Of a stretch of 64,000 nucleotides of DNA, positions 26,500-35,074 are shown one piece after another. The stretch covers positions 23,815 through 87,814 of the forward strand of contig CAJUSW010000013.1 in NCBI GenBank assembly GCA_910589485.1. Reading direction: 5' to 3'. This DNA comes from an uncultured Duncaniella sp. GTDB taxonomy: Bacteria; Bacteroidota; Bacteroidia; Bacteroidales; Muribaculaceae. The position numbers and the translations under genes are program-made. Under the pieces are notes generated by a model, which was not told the DNA's origin, made no database searches, and was given only the letters and a program-made list of their open reading frames with translations. Position 1 is the stretch's first letter; every line of letters begins with the position of its first letter.

Positions 26500-27864
26500 T
26501 TATCGGCGCAGGGCCTCGATGAGCTCGGAGGGGGTGAGTTCCTTCTGCTCTCCTGTGGTCATGTCCTTGAGGGTGACGGTGCCGTTGGCCAGTTCGGTCT
26601 CGCCGATTATGCCTACGAAGGGGATTCCGAGGGCGTCGGCACGTCCCATCTGTTTCTTCATCTTGGCATTGTCGGGGAATATCTCGGCGGCGATGCCTTC
26701 GCGACGCATGTCCTTGATGATGGCCAGTGAGCGGGAAGCCTCGGCCGGACCGAAGTTGGTGAACATGATGCGGGCCGCTCCGTGTATCTCGGCGGGATAG
26801 AGGTCGAGGGTGTTGAGCACGTCGTAGATGCGGTCGGCTCCGAAAGATATGCCCACGCCCGATACGCCGGGGAGTCCGAACACTCCGGTGAGGTTGTCGT
26901 AACGGCCTCCGCCGGTGATGCTGCCTATCTCCACGTCGCGGGCCTTTACCTCGATGATGGTGCCGGTGTAGTAGTTGAGACCGCGGGCGAGCGACACGTC
27001 GAGTTCGAGTGTGGCTTCGAGACCGAGGGCTACTGTGCCGGCCATAACCTCGCGCAGTTCCTCAACGCCCTTGAGGCCGGTCTCGCTCTCCTTGAGAAGC
27101 TCGGCAAGACTTTCGAGGCGTTCCTCGTTGCTGCCTGTGAGGGTGATGATGGGGGTGATACGGTCGATGGCTTCGGCTGAGATGCCACGCTCGGCAAGCT
27201 CCTCCTTCACTTTGTCGAGACCTATCTTGTCGATCTTGTCGATGGCCACGGTGATGTCGATAATCTTGTCGGGCTGACCGATGAGTTCGGCAATTCCGGC
27301 GAGCACCTTGCGGTTGTTGAGCTTGATGGTGATGCGCACACCCAGGCGGCGGAACACCTCGTCGATCATCTGCAGGAGTTCAACCTCGTTGAGCAGGGAG
27401 TCGGAGCCCACCACGTCGGCATCGCACTGGTAGAACTCGCGGTAACGGCCTTTCTGAGGACGGTCAGCACGCCACACGGGTTGTATCTGGAAACGCTTGA
27501 AGGGGAACTGGAGATCGTTGCGGTGCATCACCACGAAACGGGCGAAGGGGACGGTGAGGTCATAGCGCAGACCTTTCTCGCACAACTGGGCGGCAAGGCG
27601 GGGGCAATCGCCGCTCTCTATGAGTTTGGGATCGGCTCCACGCAGGAAGTCGCCCGAGTTGAGTATCTTGAACAGGAGTTTATCCCCTTCCTCGCCATAT
27701 TTTCCCATGAGGGTAGAGAGGTTCTCCATGGCCGGAGTCTCGATCTGCTGGAATCCGTAGAGGTGGAACACTTCACGTATGGTGTCGAATATATAGTTGC
27801 GGCGGGCCATTTCGGCGGGAGTGAAATCCCTTGTGCCCTTAGGTATGGAAGGTTTCTGTGCCAT
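26500..27864 (-). CDS. hisS: Histidyl-tRNA synthetase
   Basis: The 454-residue class II synthetase shows motif 2 (QPVWRADRPQKGRYREFYQCDAD), a histidine-binding segment (LARGLNYYTGTIIE), motif 3 (GGRYDNL...GVGISFGADRI) and an anticodon-binding C-terminal domain. It is the first gene of the minus-strand cluster. Its upstream region shares overlapping divergent promoter boxes with nfo. Confidence 0.95.
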   Translation of the reverse strand: MAQKPSIPKGTRDFTPAEMARRNYIFDTIREVFHLYGFQQIETPAMENLSTLMGKYGEEGDKLLFKILNSGDFLRGADPKLIESGDCPRLAAQLCEKGLRYDLTVPFARFVVMHRNDLQFPFKRFQIQPVWRADRPQKGRYREFYQCDADVVGSDSLLNEVELLQMIDEVFRRLGVRITIKLNNRKVLAGIAELIGQPDKIIDITVAIDKIDKIGLDKVKEELAERGISAEAIDRITPIITLTGSNEERLESLAELLKESETGLKGVEELREVMAGTVALGLEATLELDVSLARGLNYYTGTIIEVKARDVEIGSITGGGRYDNLTGVFGLPGVSGVGISFGADRIYDVLNTLDLYPAEIHGAARIMFTNFGPAEASRSLAIIKDMRREGIAAEIFPDNAKMKKQMGRADALGIPFVGIIGETELANGTVTLKDMTTGEQKELTPSELIEALRR

Positions 27865-27886
27865 TGGATGTATAAACGAAAATTTG

Positions 27887-27917
27887 TTGCAAAGTTAAAC
27901 ATATTTTACTAATTTTG
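27887..27917 (+). promoter_or_regulatory. Predicted nfo promoter
   Basis: TTG (27887-27889), exactly 20 nt, then TAATTTTG (27910-27917). The ATG of nfo follows 18 nt downstream, so the leader is very short. Confidence 0.65.
27890..27897 (-). promoter_or_regulatory. -7 box facing hisS
   Basis: TAACTTTG on the minus strand lies 25 nt from the hisS start. It falls inside the spacer of the divergent nfo promoter, so the two promoters overlap. No clear -33 element is seen at the usual distance. Confidence 0.4.
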
Positions 27918-27935
27918 CATTAAAACAATTGGTAA

Positions 27936-28784
27936 ATGAAATTAATAGGAGCACATGTATCGGTAGACAAGGGTGTGAGCAACGCACCGCTCAACGCGAG
28001 GGCCATCGGAGCGAAAGCCTTCGCTCTATTTACCCGTAACCCGTCGAGATGGGTCTCCAAGGCCATAAGCGATGCTGAGGCCGATAAATTCAAACGCAAT
28101 TGTGAGGAGTGTGGCTTTACGCCCGACATGATCCTGCCCCACGACAGTTATCTGATCAATCTCGGTAGCCCCGATGAGGAGAAACTGCAGAAGTCGCGCG
28201 AGGCTTTCCTGGACGAGATGAACCGTTGCAGCCAGTTGGGGCTGACGATGCTCAATTTCCATCCCGGCAGCCATATGCGCGAGATGAGCGAGGAGAGTTG
28301 TCTGGACCGTATAGCCGAGTCGCTCAACATGATACTCGACACCACCAGTGGGGTGAAGGCCGTGATTGAGAATACTGCCGGACAGGGGAGCAACCTGGGA
28401 TATTCATTCCATCAGCTGGCACATATCATCGACCGTATCGAGGATAAGACCCGTGTGGGAGTGTGCATCGACACATGCCACGCCCATTCGGCTGGATATG
28501 ACATGACTACCCCCGAGGCTTATCGCCGTACATGGGAGGAGTTTGACCAGGTAGTGGGCTTTAAGTATCTGTGTGGCATGCACATCAACGACACAGCCAA
28601 GGCTCTCGGTTCGCGTGTGGACCGCCATGCCCCCATAGGGCAGGGTATTCTTGGCGAGGAGTTCTGGCGTATGCTCATGACCGATCCCCGCATGGACGGG
28701 ATACCGCTGATCTTGGAGACTACCGACGTGACTCTGTGGCCCGAGGAGATACGCTATCTCTATTCCCTTACGGGCGAGTGCTGA
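27936..28784 (+). CDS. nfo: Endonuclease IV (AP endonuclease)
   Basis: The 282-residue TIM-barrel protein has the zinc-binding signatures of endonuclease IV: LNFHPGSH, VIENTAGQGSNLG, GVCIDTCHAHSAGYD, HINDTAKALGSRVDRHAPIGQG and LETTD. It cuts DNA at abasic sites during base-excision repair. Monocistronic by appearance. Confidence 0.95.
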   Translation: MKLIGAHVSVDKGVSNAPLNARAIGAKAFALFTRNPSRWVSKAISDAEADKFKRNCEECGFTPDMILPHDSYLINLGSPDEEKLQKSREAFLDEMNRCSQLGLTMLNFHPGSHMREMSEESCLDRIAESLNMILDTTSGVKAVIENTAGQGSNLGYSFHQLAHIIDRIEDKTRVGVCIDTCHAHSAGYDMTTPEAYRRTWEEFDQVVGFKYLCGMHINDTAKALGSRVDRHAPIGQGILGEEFWRMLMTDPRMDGIPLILETTDVTLWPEEIRYLYSLTGEC

Positions 28785-29009
28785 CAGGCCTCCACTATCT
28801 ACCTCTCTCCGAGATTCTTATAGCATAGATCCACGCTTTTTCAGCGTCCACTCCTCCTCCCCATCTCTCCCTCCCCCGCGGGCTGACCGCTTCCACAGTC
28901 GCTGTCGCCTCCGCTCAAGTTTCTTTCCATTGCCCGGAGTGAGTATCCGGGTCTGCCGCTACGACATTATTTATATTATACATATCATACTTACTTTAAT
29001 AGAATTATC

Positions 29010-30332
29010 ATGAGCAAAACCAAACCGGACCAGAGTTTCTGGAAGCTCTGGAATCTAAGTTTCGGCTTCTTTGGCGTTCAGATCGCTTATGCGCTCCAGA
29101 GTGCCAACATCACACGTATCTTTGCCACAATCGGAGCCGATCCTCACTCGTTGAGCTATTTCTGGATCCTCCCCCCGCTTATGGGTATCCTCGTGCAGCC
29201 TATAGTGGGAGCTGCGAGCGACCGCACGTGGAACCGTCTGGGTCGCCGATTGCCCTATCTGCTTATCGGTGCCGCCATCGCTGTGGTGGTGATGTGCCTG
29301 TTGCCCAATGCCGGCAGTTTCGGCCTCACGGTGGCCGGTGCGATGGTGTTTGGCTTCATCGCGCTGATGTTTCTCGACACGTCGATCAATATGGCCATGC
29401 AACCGTTCAAGATGCTTGTGGGCGATCAGGTGAACGAGCGTCAGAAAGGCTTGGCTTATTCCATACAGAGTTTCTTGTGCAATGCCGGTAGTCTTGTTGG
29501 CTATCTTGCCCCCATCACTCTCACTGCCATAGGTATAAGCAATATCGCACCCCAAGGCCAGGTGCCAGCGAGTGTGACTTACTCGTTCTACATCGGAGCG
29601 GCCGTGCTGGTGCTGTGTGTGATATACAGTTTCGTATTCATCCGCGAGATGCCCCCGAGGGAGTATGCCGAGTATCATGGCATAACCAAGGAGCAGGAGA
29701 CTGAGAAAGCCGGTATGCTCTCACTGTTGCGCCATGCTCCGAGCACTTTCTGGACAGTGGGACTTGTGCAGTTCTTCTGCTGGTCGGCTTTCCTGTATAT
29801 GTGGACCTATACCAACGGCGCTATTGCCGATACCGTGTGGGGCACTACCGATACCCATTCCGTAGAGTATCAGACCGCGGGCAACTGGGTGGGCGTGCTG
29901 TTTGCCGTACAGGCCGTCGGATCGGTTATATGGGCTGTGGCAATTCCTATGTTCCGCAATCATAAGACGGTCTATGCCCTGAGCCTTGCTTTGGGTGGCA
30001 TTGGATTTATCTCCACCTATTTTATCACTGACCAATATGTGCTGTTCTTCTCCTATCTGCTCATAGGATGCGCCTGGGCCGCCATGCTTGCCATGCCGTT
30101 TACCATTCTCACCAATTCTCTCTCGGGTAAGAATATGGGTACTTACCTCGGACTGTTTAACGGTACCATATGCGTACCTCAGATATGCGCCGCCGCTCTC
30201 GGAGGAGTGATCCTGCCCATGCTCGGAGGTCGTCAGGTGGGTATGCTGGTGCTTGCCGGTGTGCTGTTGATAGCCGGTGCGCTGTGTGTGGGCCTGGTGA
30301 AGGAAACCTACGCGGAGGCTAAACAAGTATAG
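29010..30332 (+). CDS. SLC45/GPH-like MFS sugar transporter
   Basis: The 440-residue protein has twelve predicted helices. The WNLSFGFFGVQIAYALQSANITRIF start and the DRTWNRLGRRLPYLLIGA loop resemble SLC45-like bacterial disaccharide transporters. The substrate cannot be named. The 225 nt between nfo and this gene hold a C/T-rich stretch and a small hairpin (CCCGGA/TCCGGG near 28937-28955), but no promoter that I recognise. Confidence 0.8.
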   Translation: MSKTKPDQSFWKLWNLSFGFFGVQIAYALQSANITRIFATIGADPHSLSYFWILPPLMGILVQPIVGAASDRTWNRLGRRLPYLLIGAAIAVVVMCLLPNAGSFGLTVAGAMVFGFIALMFLDTSINMAMQPFKMLVGDQVNERQKGLAYSIQSFLCNAGSLVGYLAPITLTAIGISNIAPQGQVPASVTYSFYIGAAVLVLCVIYSFVFIREMPPREYAEYHGITKEQETEKAGMLSLLRHAPSTFWTVGLVQFFCWSAFLYMWTYTNGAIADTVWGTTDTHSVEYQTAGNWVGVLFAVQAVGSVIWAVAIPMFRNHKTVYALSLALGGIGFISTYFITDQYVLFFSYLLIGCAWAAMLAMPFTILTNSLSGKNMGTYLGLFNGTICVPQICAAALGGVILPMLGGRQVGMLVLAGVLLIAGALCVGLVKETYAEAKQV

Positions 30333-30463
30333 AGGGAAAACAAAAGTATAGAGGGGAAAGGGTAAAGTATAGAGAATAGCTTTCTCACGTCCTTTCCCCT
30401 TTCTGCTCTATGCTCTGTACTCTATACTCTATACTCTATACTCTATACTTCCCCCTCTATACT
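30327..30463. repeat. GTATAGAG / CTCTATAC repeat cluster
   Basis: The left part has spaced copies of GTATAGAG. The right part has a head-to-tail heptamer: TCTGTAC (30414-30420), then TCTATAC four times (30421-30448), a TTCCCCC unit, and TCTATAC again (30456-30462). The two parts are complementary and can form alternative hairpins. The left end overlaps the last codons of the MFS gene. A related repeat occurs at 38716-38844. Confidence 0.8.
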
Positions 30464-30471
30464 CACCTCTC

Positions 30472-30510
30472 ATAATAAAGCCCGGGATCAGGAATCCCGG
30501 GCTTTATTAT
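30472..30510. terminator. Terminator between convergent genes
   Basis: A perfect 17-bp stem (30472-30488 with 30494-30510) with a 5-nt loop and A/T-rich ends is a strong bidirectional intrinsic terminator. Confidence 0.85.
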
Positions 30511-30554
30511 GGCCGTTTCGGCCGTATGATTGAGGTAATGGTGGATGACGGTGA

Positions 30555-31106
30555 TTATTCGTCGAATGTCATTTCATCAAATCCGGCGGCGTCAAACTCA
30601 TCCTCGTTGAATTCGGTAGTTCCGTAGAAATCATCGTCGAGGTCGGTAGCAGCCTGCTGGGCGGCCTTGGCATCGATCTTGGCGTCGAAATCGTCCATGT
30701 CGACTGACTGCGAGGGAGCTTCGCCCATCGAAATGGAGCAGAGGGGATCGATGAGGTGCTTGCCGGGCACTGAACGTTTCATCTCCAGGAAGAATGAACG
30801 GTCAGTGAGGTAGTCGAATACCCACACCAGACGCTGGCCTTCATCCTCGATGAAGTCGCTCAGAGGAGTGTCCTCCATCAGATAGACATCCTGGGATGAG
30901 TCGCTTCCCATATCCTCGAGGCATATTTCCTGCTCGCGTTCCCATCCGTCGTCACACATGAAGAATGAGCTGAACTGGCTCTTGTCATAGCCCACGCTGT
31001 CGCATATCGCATTGCGGAGGTCAAGGAATGTCGCGTCGGCATCAATCTGGATCTCGCGTTTGAAGTTGTCTACTTCATCGGAGACAATTCGGAAATTATA
31101 TATCAT
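30555..31106 (-). CDS. PRiA4b ORF-3-like family protein
   Basis: The 183-residue acidic protein begins MIYNFRIVSDEVDNFKREIQI and has the LRVVWVFDYLTDRSFFLEMKR-like stretch typical of the plasmid pRiA4b ORF-3-like domain (about residues 1-125). The C-terminal tail is strongly acidic (DLDDDFYGTTEFNEDEFDAAGFDEMTFDE region). The family's biochemical role is unknown. It is common in Bacteroidales as a lone chromosomal gene, so its presence does not imply a mobile element. Confidence 0.75.
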   Translation of the reverse strand: MIYNFRIVSDEVDNFKREIQIDADATFLDLRNAICDSVGYDKSQFSSFFMCDDGWEREQEICLEDMGSDSSQDVYLMEDTPLSDFIEDEGQRLVWVFDYLTDRSFFLEMKRSVPGKHLIDPLCSISMGEAPSQSVDMDDFDAKIDAKAAQQAATDLDDDFYGTTEFNEDEFDAAGFDEMTFDE

Positions 31107-31219
31107 AGCGGAGTGTTTGTATTATTATTCTATGTCGCGAAAGTAGTAACTTTTTTTTAATCACAAAACAGTTTAAGGAAAATTTTGGGGTAGCATCCGT
31201 GTCAATTACGACAAATGTG

Positions 31220-33700
31220 TCATTTCCATCCCAGGGTGAGATTTCTGAGTAGTGTAGCCGAGGCTCCGGCCGATCCTGTGTGTTGTATCATGAGCGATGT
31301 GTGGGTGGATGGATCGACGGGTGCCGAGATCATTACGTGGGGTTTCACATCGGGATTGGATGAGGTGGAGGCCGATGGCGCCTCGGTGCGCGCTGTGGCG
31401 AGCATGTTGTTGTCGGTGATCTCGATGGAGATGTGGCATGGCGCGCGGAAGCATGATGAAGCCACGGGGTCGGTGATCGGGGTGACTTGGCCGTCGGAGT
31501 AGCGCACGAGGGTGAATGTCACTGCCTTGTCGTAATCGGGTGTGCGCTCGATGCGCAGGGCGTAGCCGGTGAGTGTCACGGGGTCGAATTTCACGCATAT
31601 ATCCATATACTGTCCCGTGGCACTGCCGAATCCTTGTCCCGGGCCTTTGCACGGCTCGGCTACGAGGTCGAGGGTCATGGACCGGCATCCATCGCGGGCA
31701 GGGGTGTAGGAGAGGCGTGCTCCGCGGGTGGCCTGGACAAGTCCTGTGCCGGTGGCAGCGTCGGTGGCGGTGCCGTAGTACCAGCTGTTCACGGGGTCGG
31801 GTTTCCAGTCGTGCTCGCGGGTGTCGAGAGGCTTGTAGGTATCAAAGTTCCACATTCCCTGTGTGCCGTGGGCGTTGTGTCGGCGCAGAGGAATTTCGGC
31901 AAACGAGGTTGTAAGCGAGCGTTCGGAGCGGGCGAGGAGTCCTATCATGTTCTGTGTGATGGGCTTTTCCGCCTGTACATGCACCGGGGCGCCTCCACGA
32001 CTGTCGGAGTGGCGGGGCATTATTGAGGCCGATATGTTGTAGCCCTTGTCGGCGGGGGTAAGGGGATAGGTACGCGCTGTGGTGCCGTTGCCGTGTCTGA
32101 CAGCTATGGAGTCGGAGCGGTCAGGATTCTTCCACCTGTACCATATTATATAGCTGTGGTCGTCGTTCTCATCGCCGGTAAGGGTGTAGTTGAGCTTGAG
32201 GGCTGATTTGTCACGGGTGATGGCAGGCGAAGTGGCAAATGTAGGAGCGTCCTTTAGGCTGGGATCTATCGAGAGGGTAACGGCACCAATGAGTCCCGAG
32301 GCTGTGCTCACGCTTACTGGAGCCTGCATCAGAGTAGGGTAGGTGTTACGGCTCACAGCTGTAGCCTTGTCGGTGACTGAGGCGAGGGGAAGCACAGTTG
32401 GAGTCTGCCATGTAGCTTGTCCTAATGGTGCCGAGGTGGTATAATCTCCCCACAGGCAGGGTGAGAGACCTATGGTCACGGTGTCGTCGTTGGCCATGAG
32501 ATGTTTGGCCGAGGGGGTGAGGCGCAATGCCACGGGTAGTTGCAGAAGTTGCTGTCCCGTAGCCTTCTGAATCCGTTCCACGTCGGGGCGTGTACCCGAT
32601 GGATCCCATCCGTCAGTGCCTGCGGTGAGGTTGGGGATATTGTAGAGGACGGATCCGTCAAGCGGTATTCTGTAGGCCATGAGCAATGGCGAGGAAGTGA
32701 TGTCGGCGCTCAGATGCGGACGGTCGGCATCGATGGTCACGGGCTTGCCGTTGAGGGTGACGTTACTTTGATAGCATCTCACGGGTGACTCGTCGCGAGT
32801 CCATCTCAGCTCTATGGGATGGTCGGAGGTGAAGCGGGTGTCGATTACAGTGACCATTCCGGGCATTTTGGTAAAGTACTGGGTGCCGTTGACCAGCGAG
32901 TGGATATCACAGTTGAGAAACACTGCTCCCGTGGCCGAGGTGCTGTAGAACGGCTTGCCGCTGTGGAATGTGAAACGGCAGTCCTGATATATGGCAGAGC
33001 CGGAGAGAGCATCGTCGGTACACTCGAAATAGCAGTCACGGTAGAGCGAGCGGCGCGCTCCCACGAGCGGACACAGGTTGAGCCTGCTGATGAAGCGGCA
33101 GTTGGTGGCCACGAGTCTGTCGGTCCCGGAGCATATGCCCACCTGAGCCTGGACTATGGCATCGCGACGACGCGGGCGGTTGAGCGACGGATCGCGCGGA
33201 TACACAAGATCGACGTTGCAGTAATTGCCCATGGTGACATTGGATACGCTGAGGCTTTTTCCGGTGAAGTGCATCATGGTGTAATTGCCGAGTGCACCCT
33301 GAGTCTGTCCGCGGTTTACGGCAAATACCACATCTTCGGGATTGGAGGAAAGCCCCTCGATCACGAGTGTGTCACAGGCCACCTCAACGGCATAAGGAGT
33401 CTTGCCCGAGCCCTGCGGGTTGCGTCTCACAGCAGGGTCATCGGGGTTGTCGAGCCAATACACCGATGGCGCCACAAGGAGTTTTACTGAAGTGGCCTTG
33501 GAGCTGTTGATGGCCTTGAATACCTCCACGGGATCGGAGTAGATATATGGTGATGCCGATTGCTTGGAGGTGGTTAGCAGGAGCAGGTTTTCGCCGAGAG
33601 TGTAGGTGCGTCCGTCCAGCGTCACGGTCTCGGCGGGGGCGTTAGCGGGAAGTAGCAGAGCCACAAACGCGATGAGTGGTGCGACAATATGCTTTATCAT
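31220..33700 (-). CDS. Large exported beta-helix protein, pectinesterase-like fold
   Basis: The ATG at 33700 (MIKHIVAPLIAFVALLLPA) is preferred over 33724 because it starts the signal peptide directly. The product has 826 residues. After the signal peptide, residues about 60-330 show repeating coils of a parallel beta-helix (VSNVTMGNYCNVDL, ATNCRFIS, YRDCYFECTDDALSGSAIYQDCRF), as in CE8 pectinesterases. I do not see a clear catalytic set. Two later beta domains follow; the last resembles a laminin-G/concanavalin-type fold. It has no carbohydrate-active neighbours. A possible TAAATTTG box lies at 33729-33722. Confidence 0.7.
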   Translation of the reverse strand: MIKHIVAPLIAFVALLLPANAPAETVTLDGRTYTLGENLLLLTTSKQSASPYIYSDPVEVFKAINSSKATSVKLLVAPSVYWLDNPDDPAVRRNPQGSGKTPYAVEVACDTLVIEGLSSNPEDVVFAVNRGQTQGALGNYTMMHFTGKSLSVSNVTMGNYCNVDLVYPRDPSLNRPRRRDAIVQAQVGICSGTDRLVATNCRFISRLNLCPLVGARRSLYRDCYFECTDDALSGSAIYQDCRFTFHSGKPFYSTSATGAVFLNCDIHSLVNGTQYFTKMPGMVTVIDTRFTSDHPIELRWTRDESPVRCYQSNVTLNGKPVTIDADRPHLSADITSSPLLMAYRIPLDGSVLYNIPNLTAGTDGWDPSGTRPDVERIQKATGQQLLQLPVALRLTPSAKHLMANDDTVTIGLSPCLWGDYTTSAPLGQATWQTPTVLPLASVTDKATAVSRNTYPTLMQAPVSVSTASGLIGAVTLSIDPSLKDAPTFATSPAITRDKSALKLNYTLTGDENDDHSYIIWYRWKNPDRSDSIAVRHGNGTTARTYPLTPADKGYNISASIMPRHSDSRGGAPVHVQAEKPITQNMIGLLARSERSLTTSFAEIPLRRHNAHGTQGMWNFDTYKPLDTREHDWKPDPVNSWYYGTATDAATGTGLVQATRGARLSYTPARDGCRSMTLDLVAEPCKGPGQGFGSATGQYMDICVKFDPVTLTGYALRIERTPDYDKAVTFTLVRYSDGQVTPITDPVASSCFRAPCHISIEITDNNMLATARTEAPSASTSSNPDVKPHVMISAPVDPSTHTSLMIQHTGSAGASATLLRNLTLGWK

Positions 33701-33753
33701 GGTAAAATGGATATTATTGTGCAAATTTAGTGAAAAAAATGTCGTTTTTTATG

Positions 33754-33910
33754 TACTTTTGCGCCCGGTAAAAAAGTTATAATCTTTCATAGGTGCGTAT
33801 TATAAAGATTATCAGTAAGTAAGCTCTTTAGGACTTACATATGGCGGTTAGTTTTTAAGACTTACTTAGTATATATAGATAATTCTGAACAGTTTCCAAG
33901 CAGTATCGAT
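33754..33910 (+). promoter_or_regulatory. Promoter box and structured leader of an MFS gene
   Basis: TACTTTTG (33754-33761) fits the -7 consensus. The following ~140-nt leader can form two mutually exclusive hairpins: GTAAG (33819-33823) with CTTAC (33834-33838), or TAAGTAAG (33816-33823) with CTTACTTA (33861-33868). No clear -33 element is seen. Regulatory use is a guess. Confidence 0.35.
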
Positions 33911-35074
33911 ATGAACAAAGGTATATTTGCCCTGTCAATGGGCACTTTCGCTCTGGGGCTCACCGAGTTTTTGATAATGGGTATCCTCGTCACGCTTGCC
34001 GGCGATATGGGGGTGAGTGTGGCCAAGGCCGGCGATTTCATCACGGCCTATGCCTCGGGAGTGTGCGTGGGAGCCGTGCTTATGCTCCTGTTCCGCCGCA
34101 TGCCCCTCAAGCGTCTCGTGATGATGCTCGCCGGAGTGATCGCTGTAGGCAATGCCCTCACGGCCTGTGCGCCCGATTACTGGGTGATGCTTGCCTCGCG
34201 CTTCCTCTCGGGCTTGCCCCATGGTGCATTCTTCGGCGTGGGAGCCATTGTGGCACGCAAACTCGCTGAGCCGGGCCATGAGGTGGCCGCCGTGTCCTAC
34301 ATGATAGCCGGAATGACCGTGGCCACGCTCGTTGGAGTTCCTGCCGGCACGTTCATCACCAATAATCTCTCGTGGCGTTATGCCTTTGGCATTGTCTCAT
34401 TGTGTGGTATATTGACATTTGTCCTGGCTCACCGATGGATACCGTGGCTCGGTGCGTTGCCCGACCATGGCTTCAAGCACCAGTTTCATTTCCTGCGCAC
34501 ATTGCCGCCGTGGCTCATATTCGGCGGGGTGATATTTGCGCAGACAGGTGTGTACTGCTGGTACAGTTACATCGACCCCCAGCTCACCACTGTGGCCGGA
34601 TTCCCCACCCATGCGTTGTCGTGGCTCATGATAGTGGCAGGTTTCGGCATGTTTATCGGCAATCTTGTGTCGGGCCGTCTGTGTGACCGCTATAAGCCCT
34701 CGGTCATTGCGGGCGATGTGATGGTGTTTGGAGTCGGAGTGCTTGTGCTGATATTCTTTTTCTTCGACATAAAGTGGCTTGCGGTGCCGTTGATGATGTG
34801 TGGCACAGCCGTGTTGTTCGGCTCAAGCAGTCCGTTGCAGTCGTCGATAGTAGGGTATTCCAAAGGAGGCGAACTCCTCGGGGGAGCTTGCATACAGATA
34901 GCCTACAACGGTGGCAATGCCATCGCAGCCCAGATCGGTGCCATGGTAATCAACTCGGGGCTGGGCTACATCTACGTACCGCTGTCTGGAGTCCCGTTGG
35001 TGGCCCTTGGAGCAATCACCATCTATGTGCTCTATTTCCGGTATGAGCGTGGAAAGAGTTTAGAGGGCATTTGA
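33911..35074 (+). CDS. MFS efflux transporter, DHA1/AraJ-like
   Basis: The 387-residue protein has twelve helices. The opening GTFALGLTEFLIMGILVTLAGDMGVS and the SRFLSGLPHGAFFGVGAIVA motif in the fourth helix are typical of AraJ-like DHA1 exporters for sugars or drugs. The long upstream leader may regulate it. Its last 15 bases overlap the end of the convergent gene 35060-36205. Confidence 0.8.
   Translation: MNKGIFALSMGTFALGLTEFLIMGILVTLAGDMGVSVAKAGDFITAYASGVCVGAVLMLLFRRMPLKRLVMMLAGVIAVGNALTACAPDYWVMLASRFLSGLPHGAFFGVGAIVARKLAEPGHEVAAVSYMIAGMTVATLVGVPAGTFITNNLSWRYAFGIVSLCGILTFVLAHRWIPWLGALPDHGFKHQFHFLRTLPPWLIFGGVIFAQTGVYCWYSYIDPQLTTVAGFPTHALSWLMIVAGFGMFIGNLVSGRLCDRYKPSVIAGDVMVFGVGVLVLIFFFFDIKWLAVPLMMCGTAVLFGSSSPLQSSIVGYSKGGELLGGACIQIAYNGGNAIAAQIGAMVINSGLGYIYVPLSGVPLVALGAITIYVLYFRYERGKSLEGI

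Noticed and set aside
28785..29009. Riboswitch or small RNA between nfo and the MFS gene
   Set aside because: Only one 6-bp hairpin and a C/T-rich tract are visible; no known motif.
30414..30462. CRISPR-like array
   Set aside because: The 7-bp units are head to tail without spacers and there are no cas genes in the window.
30555..31106. Mobile-element marker because of the plasmid/transposon-derived family name
   Set aside because: The family is widespread on Bacteroidales chromosomes and no transposase or repeat flanks it.
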